Shown piece after piece: positions 55,449 through 64,000 of a stretch of 64,000 bases of DNA. This DNA comes from Adiantum capillus-veneris (taxonomy: Eukaryota > Streptophyta > Polypodiopsida > Polypodiales > Pteridaceae). A program made the position numbers and the translations under genes. The notes under the pieces were generated by a model that worked only from the letters and a program-made list of their open reading frames with translations, searched no databases and was not told where the DNA came from. Location of the stretch: positions 119,731,518-119,795,517 of the forward strand of contig CM043958.1 of assembly GCA_014529385.2 (NCBI GenBank). The letters run 5' to 3'. The first letter of the stretch is position 1, and the number at the start of each line of letters is the position of its first letter.

Positions 55449-57663
55449 GGCACTAGAACTTCCAAGAAGAGGAATATCAACATGCCATAGTATGGGTTCC
55501 AATGGTTCTAGCCCATCAGAGGAAACATTCTACCAAACCCTTGTTCAAGGGGTTTTTCCTGTCAAATATTTGTCGTCGTTTTACCATTAAAATTAGGTGT
55601 GATCTTGTTTTAGTTTTTTTTTGTTGTGCTTGAAGTCAGCTAAAAAATCATGTTTGGTTTTTGTTTTGTATAGTGTACCTTGGCCAGTCTTGCTCCTTTT
55701 AAGGATTGCTCGGAAAATCTCGCTCGAGATTTGAGATTCCTCCTAATTAAGCAGCAACATTTGAAAACTTTCTAAAAGTGAAAGTACACCACTAAGCTAC
55801 CTACAAGCAATGCCAATAGAACATTACAAATGGACAGTACATGCATATTAGTCATTCCAAACCCCATGAACCTATCTGCCACAAGAAAAGAACAGACAAA
55901 ATGGTCCTTAATCTTCATGACAGACATTTCCCAATATGCCACAACATCCCCTTTGCTTGTTTATTGAAGGTGGTGATGCCACACCTTCTTTGACTGAATC
56001 CATTTTCCAAGCTTGCACTTTGGGAGCTTGATGGTGCATTCAAATTAGCTTCGTCTCATCCTGCGGTAGTAGAGTAAAACTCGGGCAGCAGTACATCCTT
56101 GGTTGGAGTGCTAAAATCTATCCACTGCCTACTTCAACCTGAAAACTCATTAAGGGCAAAGCGACGTGATCCTCCTCGCTTGTTTAAGTCTATAGCATTC
56201 TTAACCGAGTCCTCAAAGTAGCAGATCCTCTTGGCCTTTTACTTCTCTGTATATGCTTTACCAAAGTGCTTGCAATACATTGCGTACTCATCCTCTAAAG
56301 GATGCATCTATACCTGCATAATCTCTCTCCTCGTCGGCGTTCACTTCTACTGGTCGTGAAACCCTAAAATGGATGCGTGCAAGTGCTTTTGGAGAAGATC
56401 GAATTGCTTCTGAGAGCTATTTTATTCACGCGGAGGTTTTTTTAGAGCTTTTCATGGCAGCGATGTTTTTTTTTAAAATTTAAATCGAATGCCACGTGGT
56501 GGCTTCTGCGTTCAATACTGCAAAAAGAGCCTTTGACTCACCAAGTAAGTAAAAATATTTCAACTGGTTAAATGTTATGCATAGAAATTTAGTAAATCTA
56601 AAATCCTCCCTTTCTCTCTCTCTCTCTCCAGTGTAAACTTGCACACAAGTACTTGCTCGTAACTCACTACCTTCGCAGCTCCATTCAGCACATTTTTTTG
56701 ATGATGCTATCAAGCTATTGGCGATGCATCAGACGGTAGAGTCCGAAGAAACGGAAAGAGTAAACGTCGAAGTGGACATGAGGGCAGAAAAGCTTAGGAG
56801 GATCGATCACACCGAAGCTTATGATGGTTATCCTCAAGTAATTAAGACAACGACTTTAGTGCTAGCTGCTTGCACTTTTAGCAGAGAGTGTGAGGGGATT
56901 AGTGGCAGATAGCTCAATGTTGAGGGGAAGGCACATTGGGGAATATTGCCACTAGTGCAAGTCATGGTCTGATGAGCCATTGGCTTGAGCCACACTCCTC
57001 GTCCAGCTATGTTGATAGCCTATCTAAAAATTTGATAGGACAAGCATTTTTAAATGATCTACAGACAAATAGAAACATCTCTCATGACCAATTCAACACA
57101 AAATATGGTGTTCACGGAAGTTGATTAATGTGTAGGTCTAAGGAGATGGAGCAGCATTGTTGTGGAAGTCAAGTAGTCAATCATGCAGGTGCCTACGTTG
57201 CCGACCAGGATCAAAAGAATAGTCAAAGAGCACAAGCTCAGGGGGTGCACTTTGTAATCATGTTAATGTATAGTGTGAGTTCAAAAGGAGGGGTTTTAAA
57301 ATGCAAACATTTTAGGCAATTTGACATAGATACATTAAAATAAGGGGTTTTAATATTTAATTTTTGGAAAAAATCATAAAATAAGGGGTCATTTTATTCA
57401 TTCAGACATGTTAAAAGATGGGTTTTTTAAAAACCCCATGAATGCACGTTATATAGGGAGTACTAAATGGTTAACCCCCTGAGAGCAAAAGCAAAAGCTA
57501 ATTCTTTTTTCTACACAAAGAGATTTGATACTAGAGAAGCCGAAGAACACGACTGCGGAGTCATACCAATATGTCAGCACCTATTAACCTCCAGCATAAA
57601 AATTTACAGACAATATGGCCAATATTGCAGCATGTAAAGAGCTTCTCTTGCTAAATCGCATGC
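55449..57663. other. Intergenic, no gene supported
   Basis: Low-complexity tracts (CT run near 56608-56630, poly-T near 56467) and AT-rich sequence. Short frames at 56718-56912 and 57128-57343 resemble nothing known and lack splice or start support. Confidence 0.5.
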
Positions 57664-59771
57664 AGGCGACAACCAATGTGGACGCGCAATTGAGATTATC
57701 AACAATAGTATACTGCAGCATTGCTCTTCAACAGTTGCATACAAAGTAGAGAATACTGGTGGTGTGGATTTGAACGCACAACAGTTACTGCTTCGGAGCT
57801 CCCTTCTTTCCAATGACCACAATTCGGTGGTGGATCCTAGGAGCAAAGGTCCATGTATGCAGTAGCTATCGGATCAAGTTCACATGGTTGTGTTGCAAAT
57901 GGCAGACATCAGCTTGGTATTGTGGAATTTTGTCCCAAAAAAAATCATGACATGAAATTTTTTTTTTAAATGATGCAAATAATTTTGTGTAAGTGCTTAC
58001 TCTATTTTTAAGTGTCTGGTTTTTGTGTCATTAGTTTCTTTGTCATTCATTTTTGTGCATTTGGACTACTCAAAGAAAGGTTTGTTGGTTAATTTTATGG
58101 TAAGAAAGTTGACCTATAGATAGATCAACTTGGTGCTCCAAGGCCGCTCACTCCATTGAAATGGATATCAAGGATACATTTATGCTCAAGAACAAGGCTT
58201 TGCTTTATCATGACATGTTAACAAGAGGAGAAGAAATAAGAGGAGAAAAGTGATGAGTAGACAAGGAGAAGAAAGAGGAAGTAGAAAGAAGAGGAATTAG
58301 TACGTAAAATTTCATCGTAACTCAGGACAATTTCCACCATGGCTCGCATACTTCTAGATGCTAAAGGTCTGTGCTTAGAAGATGGCATAGACTATGATTA
58401 AGGTCTAGATAGGCCCAATTGCTATTGAAAATTGGTGATAAATTTAGAGGAATATATCACGAGCCGCATGAGAGTCAGAACGATGTATTAATCAGAAATG
58501 CTTAAACTCATTAAGAATGCAAAGAATCTAATATGAGAGGATTTACTTATTTTATATTGATCTCTCTAGTAGAATAACTTTTTCTTTACAAAAATATTTC
58601 ATGAGCTATACACAACAACTTTATTTCAAAGATTCAACTTTTTTAGGGTGTCCTAGGGATCTTTCTATGAGTTATGTGTGATGTCCCGAGGCTCTTTCTA
58701 GAAGTTGGTGGTGTTGTTCTTGGACTCTTTCTTGATGTGACGCTCTCTTTATTCCTTATTTGCCTCTCTTCCTTCCTTTTGCTTCTATCTTTGGATCTTT
58801 CTTTGGATCTCTTCTTTCCTCCTTCTCGCCTTCACAATATTATCATACCTTCACTCCTAGAAGTCACAAAATTATACCTTCACTCTCAAAATCGCATGGG
58901 ATCCAAAAGCTTTGGGATCGATGGACAATGATCATGCATGTTCACAAGCCTTAAACGAGGTCTAAATCAAAGAAGAAATTGATATTCATTTAAGAAAATC
59001 TTTTCAATGGTGATATCAATGGCTATAACAATGTCCCATTGAGAATTGTGGAGAACCTGCTTATTTTTGTGAGCAAGAAAGAACATTGAATAATATAAAG
59101 AAAGTGTCTGCAAAACATTTTGCCTCTCATGATAAGACACAAATTTAAACTCTCAAATCTCCCCCTCAATCGATGGCTAGTCAAGAATCTTGGAAACATT
59201 TGAGGCCACATTATTCTTTCTCAAGTGAGTTATTTGTGCTCTTGCATTTGTGACTACCTTTGATATTTGGGGAGATTAGAGGAGATCATAGAGTAACACT
59301 CATGAACAAGGGATAATTTTTCCTTGAAATTGCTAGCCGTATTGCCTTCTCATTCTTGAAAAGGGAAAAAGTTCTTCAACTTATTTAAAAAATAAGAGAT
59401 CTAACAAGTGTTTGTTAGGTTGATCTATTTTAATGGCCCAAAATTCCCTGGCACTATTAGACAATAGCATCTCTGAATCCTCTGTCACAATTCTTCTATT
59501 CAATCTGATATCTCTTGCTTTTTTCTTGAAGTCATCAAGAGCCCTTTGAGTGGACTCCACAGCCTTCTCCCAAGCATTAAAAGGAGATATATAACTTCCA
59601 AAAGAAACAAAAAAGATCTCACTAATTTTCTCTATGATAGTAGGTAGACCCAAAAGAGCTTGATCCATGTGATGTTAACCATATCTTTGAGTGGGTTCCA
59701 CTTTTGAAAACTCAAATATAGTTGATGAATGATCAAACAGCACATAGAGTTGCTTATCTGATAGTTAACTA
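57664..59771. repeat. Dispersed ~2-kb direct repeat, copy 1
   Basis: Begins GCGACAACCAATGTGGACGC and matches 61966-64000 along its length, including GGTGGTGTGGATTTGAACGC, the CTTTCTAGAAGTTGGTGGTG stretch near 58695 and the 618-bp tail. Divergence by eye is 5-10 percent with small indels. No transposon termini were found. Confidence 0.8.
59381..59668 (-). CDS. Repeat-borne ORF of unknown function, copy 1 (95 aa)
   Basis: MDQALLGLPTIIEKISEIFF through SPFNAWEKAVESTQRALDDF and KKKARDIRLNRR. Predicted largely helical. The frame ends LLDLLFFK and stops. It could be the first exon of a larger gene, for example a coiled-coil N-terminus, but nothing proves that. The copy at 60286-59999 differs by one residue. 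Confidence 0.3.
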   Translation of the reverse strand: MDQALLGLPTIIEKISEIFFVSFGSYISPFNAWEKAVESTQRALDDFKKKARDIRLNRRIVTEDSEMLLSNSAREFWAIKIDQPNKHLLDLLFFK

Positions 59772-59998
59772 CAAATCTCCCCCTCAATCGATGGCTAGTC
59801 AAGAATCTTGGAAACATTTGAGGCCACATTATTCTTTCTCAAGTGAGTTATTTGTGCTCTTTCATTTGTGACTACCTTTGATATTTGGGGAGATTAGAGG
59901 AGATCATAGAGTAACACTCATGAACAAGGGATAATTTTTCCTTGAAATTGCTAGCCGTATTGCCTTCTCATTCTTGAAAAGGGAAAAAGTTCTTCAAC

Positions 59999-60286
59999 TT
60001 ATTTAAAAAATAAGAGATCTAACAAGTGTTTGTTAGGTTGATCTATTTTAATGGCCCAAAATTCCCTAGCACTATTAGACAATAGCATCTCTGAATCCTC
60101 TGTCACAATTCTTCTATTCAATCTGATATCTCTTGCTTTTTTCTTGAAGTCATCAAGAGCCCTTTGAGTGGACTCCACAGCCTTCTCCCAAGCATTAAAA
60201 GGAGATATATAATTTCCAAAAGAAACAAAAAAGATCTCACTAATTTTCTCTATGATAGTAGGTAGACCCAAAAGAGCTTGATCCAT
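59999..60286 (-). CDS. Repeat-borne ORF of unknown function, copy 2 (95 aa)
   Basis: Same product as 59668-59381 except N for S at one position (FGNYISPF). The third copy near 63956-63690 has stops and frameshifts. Confidence 0.3.
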   Translation of the reverse strand: MDQALLGLPTIIEKISEIFFVSFGNYISPFNAWEKAVESTQRALDDFKKKARDIRLNRRIVTEDSEMLLSNSAREFWAIKIDQPNKHLLDLLFFK

Positions 60287-60389
60287 GTGATGTTAACCAT
60301 ATCTTTGAGTGGGTTCCACTTTTAAAAACTCAAATATAGTTGATGAATGATCAAACAGCACATAGAGTTGCTTATCTGATAGTTAACTA

Positions 60390-61965
60390 CAAATTAATCC
60401 TTAAGCTAGTCCACAGTAATCTAGACTATGTTGCAGACCTATAACAATTACGAGATTGGTTGATAGTCAAGTAAAACCACATCTTCTAATATTTCCACCA
60501 TGTTGAGAACATCGTGCATATAAAATCCATGCTTTTTATGTCCCTAATAATACTCTACCAAGCCTATTCTATCTATCTTTGATGTTAGTGACCATGTTAA
60601 AAATGCCTGCTACTACAGCCACCAAGTTAGAAATTTTAAGAAAAGACCAAACAACAACTCATCCAAATCTAGAGTTGGGAGTGTATAGGGAAACCAATGT
60701 AAAGCTCAAAGGGCCTGAAAATGAGATAGAAATCCAATGATGGTATGGACCTTCAATAACATCAATAACCAAGCGGCCATGTGCTTATGAGACACCCAAA
60801 GGTGATCCACCCTTTCCATTAGAGTGAGAAATACAAAACCAAGCAAAATAAGATCCTACTTTGTTTAGGTTGAAAATGAGTTCCTATCCTCTTGCCTTGA
60901 GCGCTTGAAATATAATTCAAAACAAAGTTGATCAGAGAATCTTGAAGCCATTTCTTAAGAGTCATAGTCCTTAAGGGAGCAATAAAGCCCTTGACATTTA
61001 TGGTGCACCCTCCTAGGGTAGAGGCGCCAGATTAGAGGCGCCCAAATTGGGACCGAGAGTCAAACCCTAAAAATGGGTTAGAATGAAAATTTAGCACCAC
61101 AAGCATGCAATCCATGTGTTGCTCTACATGTGGGACTAAGTTGGTGCTATGGAAAAGCCATATGGGGTGCCAAATTGAGGGTTTTTGGTAAGTTAAAAAA
61201 ATGGGGTGAGTGAAGGGATGGACCCTTCCCCCCCAGGCTCACCTTGCGTGGATGAGAGCTACCTTTGTATAGGACCAATTAAAAAGCGATAGTGAACCGC
61301 AACAGGAATGCCACCTCACCCAAGGAGGAGGAGTATGTAATGATATAGTGAATCATTAGAGTGCCGGTGTATGTCAAGCAAGCTTCTAGTTCCATCTCGC
61401 TTTGCTGCTTACTATCCTGTGCGTGTTCCTCATTGATGTCTTGCGTCACCTTCAACCTCTAGCTATGGTGTTCTTCCACAAATTTCCATGCTCTGGTCTC
61501 ACAAGGTTGCACATTTCAGCCCCCCTTCCTGCATGAAGATCTCTTGCTATAAGCTCCCCACAAAATTTTCCCTTTTTGCAACATTTGACAATGGTGTGGC
61601 CGCTTACAAACTCTATTGTACATGTTTCGAACCATGCAAGAAGGCCTTTGTTCTACAGGATGTCTTCCTTTGCTGTCGGCATCAAGTGTCACTGTCGTTT
61701 GAGGAGCATGTTTTGACCTTGTTTTGACAGTAACGTCCCTTGATTCCCCAATGGTTTAGGGTAAGAATGCCTTCAGAATCAATATATATGCACTTCAAAT
61801 TCTTCCCGAATCTTTATGTGGACGTTTTAAACTTCTTTAGATATGCGTGTCTTTGTAAGTTTAGACATGATTTTCCGTAAGCAATGCTTTAATTCCCACA
61901 TTTCTGGTAGACAAATGGCATGTCTGGCCTCACAAGTATGTTGAGAGTTCTTGCTGGATTTGTAG
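60390..61965. other. Intergenic, no gene supported
   Basis: Unique AT-rich sequence between repeat copies. I see no coding or structural signal beyond short frames. Confidence 0.5.
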
Positions 61966-64000
61966 AGGTGACAGCCAATGTGGAGGCAATTAAGATTAGC
62001 AACAAAAGTAAATACTACAACGTTGCTCTTCAAGAGCTACATACGAAGCAGGGAATAGTGGTGGTGTGGATTTGAACGCACATCAGTTACTGCATTGGAG
62101 CTCCCTTCTTGCCAATAACCATGATTTGGTGGCGGATCCTAGGAGCAAAGGTCCATGTATGCAGCAGCTATCGGATCAAGTTCAAATGATTGCAGATGGC
62201 AGACATTAGTTTGGTATTATAGAAAACACAAAAGGCATTTTGTACCAAAAAAAAATCATGATATGAATTAAAAAAAGGTTTTGATGCAAATAATTTTGTG
62301 TAAGTACTTATTCTATTTTTAAGTCTCTGGATTTTGTATCATTAGTTTCTTTGTCATTCATTTTTGTGCATGTGGACTATTCAAAGAAAGGTTTGTTGGT
62401 TAATCTTATGGTAAGAAAGTTGATCTATAGAAAGAGAAACCTAGTGCTCCAAAGTCACTCACTCCATTGAAATGGATATCAAGGATACAATTATGCTCAA
62501 GAGCAAGGCTTTTCTTTATCATGACATGCTAACAAGAGGAGAAAAGTGATGAGTAGACAAGGAGAAGAAAGAGGAAGGAGAAACAAGAGGAATTAGTACG
62601 TAAAATTTCATCCTAACTCAGGACAATTTCCACCATGGCTCACATACTTCTAGATGCTAAGGTATGTGCTTAGAAGATGGCATAGACTATGATTAAGGTC
62701 TAGATAGGCCCAATTGCTGTTGAAAATTGGTGATAAAATTAGAGGACTATACCACAAGACGCATGAGAGTCGGAGCAACTAATTAATAAGAAATGCTTAA
62801 AATCATTAAGAATAAAAAGAATCTAATATGAGAGGCTTTACTTATTTTATATTGATCACTCTGGTAGAATAATTTTTTCTTTACAAAATGGATATTTCAT
62901 GAGCTATACACAACAGCTTTATTTTCAAAGATTCAATTTTTTTAGGATGCCGTAGGGATCTTTCCATGAGTTTCTTGTGATGTCTTGAGGCTCTTTCTAG
63001 ACGTTGGTGGTGTTGTTCTTGGACTTTTTCTTGATGTGACGTTCTCCTTCTTCTTTTATTCCTTATTTGCCTCTCTTCCTTCCTTTCTCTTTTACCTTTG
63101 GATCTCTCCTTTCCTCTTCCTCTCCTTCACAATATTATCATACCTTCACTCCTAGAAGTCACAAAATTATACCTTCACTCTTACAATCACATGGGATCCA
63201 AAATCTTTGGGACCAGTGGACAATGATCATGCATGTGCACAAGCCTTAAACAAGGTCTAAATCAAAGAAGAAATTGATATTAATTTAAGAAAATCTTTTG
63301 AGTGGTGATATCAATGGCTATAACAACGTCCCATTGAGAATTGTGGAGAACCACCTTATTTTGTGAACAAGAAGGAACGTTAAATCCTTTAAAGAAAGTG
63401 TTTGCAAAACATCTTACCTCTCATGCTAATACACAAATTTTAACTCTTAAATCTTCCTCTCAGTCAATGGCTAGTCAAGAAGCTTGGAAACATTTGAGGC
63501 CACATTATTCTTTCTCAAGTGAGCTATTTGTGCGCTTGCATTTGTGACTGCCTTTGATCTTTGGAGAGATTAGAGGATCTCATAGAGTAACACTCATGAA
63601 GAAGGGATAATTTTTCCTTAGAATTGCTAGCCATATTGCCTTCTCATTCTTGAAAAGGGAAAAAGTTCTTTAACTTTCTTTTTTTAAAAGAGATCTAACA
63701 AGTGTTTGTTAGGTTGATCTATTTTGATGGCCCAAAATTCCATGAGCACTATTGGGATAATAGAATCTTTGAATCCCCTGTCAATTCTTCTATTCAATTT
63801 CATATTTCTTGCTTTTTACTTGAAGTCATCAAGAGCCCTTTGAGTGGACTTCACAGCCTTCTCCCCAGCATTAAAAGGAGATATTTAATTTCCAAAAAAA
63901 TAAAAAAAATCTCTCTAATTTTTTCTAGGATAGTTCGTAGACCAAAAAGAGCTTGATCCATGTGATGTCAACCATATCTTTGAGTGGGTTCCACTTTTGG
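61966..64000. repeat. Dispersed ~2-kb direct repeat, copy 2 (runs off the window)
   Basis: Begins GTGACAGCCAATGTGGAGGC and parallels copy 1 to the window end at GTGGGTTCCACTTTTGG. It carries single-copy versions of the sequence duplicated at 59154-60389. Confidence 0.8.

Larger units (their letters stand above)
59154..60389. repeat. 618-bp tandem duplication, near identical
   Basis: Units 59154-59771 and 59772-60389 both begin CAAATCTCCCCCTCAATCGA and differ at only a few positions, so the duplication is recent. A third, more divergent copy lies in 63446-64000. Confidence 0.9.

Noticed and set aside
59381-60286. NLR coiled-coil domain in the 95-aa repeat-borne frames
   Set aside because: The helical look is suggestive, but no NB-ARC or other NLR motif lies in the window.

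Overview
The window is land-plant nuclear DNA. It has GT-AG introns of about 60-250 bases, Ty3/gypsy retrotransposons of plant types (a Tat-like element with two RNase H domains and chromodomain elements), a ribosomal protein L7a retrocopy and long GA/CT microsatellites. Sparse genes and deep nesting suggest a large genome. A fern, lycophyte or other non-flowering plant is plausible but not proven.

Layout. 1-3849: intergenic DNA with microsatellites and a 205-bp tandem duplication. 3938-43107: an intron-less copy of RPL7A (eL8) cut in two by 38.4 kb of nested retroelements. Element B (13093-42744, chromodomain gypsy, 2.8-kb LTRs) inserted first, with target duplication TCACG. Element A (4350-13089, Tat-like) then inserted exactly across the left gene/B junction, with duplication ACGT. 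Element C (16525-25482, chromodomain gypsy with an SR-rich Gag and three LTRs) inserted in B's leader, with duplication AGGCG. Element D (32512-42474, minus strand, a divergent gypsy with a tRNA-Trp-like primer site) inserted in B's right LTR, with duplication ACGT. All four carry lesions in pol or have lost part of it.

43108-45159: intergenic. 45160-55448: a 10.3-kb DNA transposon with ~52-bp inverted termini starting ATTAGGGGAATTTTGAGG and a 3-bp duplication GGC. It holds a spliced DDE-type transposase (+), an unknown 474-aa protein (-), a spliced 612-aa protein that fuses a histone H3/CENH3-like fold to a Ulp1/SENP (C48) cysteine protease and a histone-H1-like lysine-rich tail (+), a BAH-like protein (-) and a broken unknown gene (-). 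Transposase, histone, SUMO-type protease and BAH-like reader on one element suggest a transposon that edits or mimics chromatin. This is the strongest candidate here for an undescribed system.

55449-64000: intergenic DNA with a ~2-kb dispersed direct repeat (57664-59771 and 61966-64000) whose last 618 bp is also tandemly duplicated.

Two further hidden signals. First, a ~70-residue small protein is encoded just upstream of gag in both A and D, with conservation concentrated at amino-acid level. Second, B's gag appears to start inside the LTR, with a 47-codon leader exon that splices over the primer site to the main gag exon. Intron and domain calls are by eye; no alignment or database search was run.
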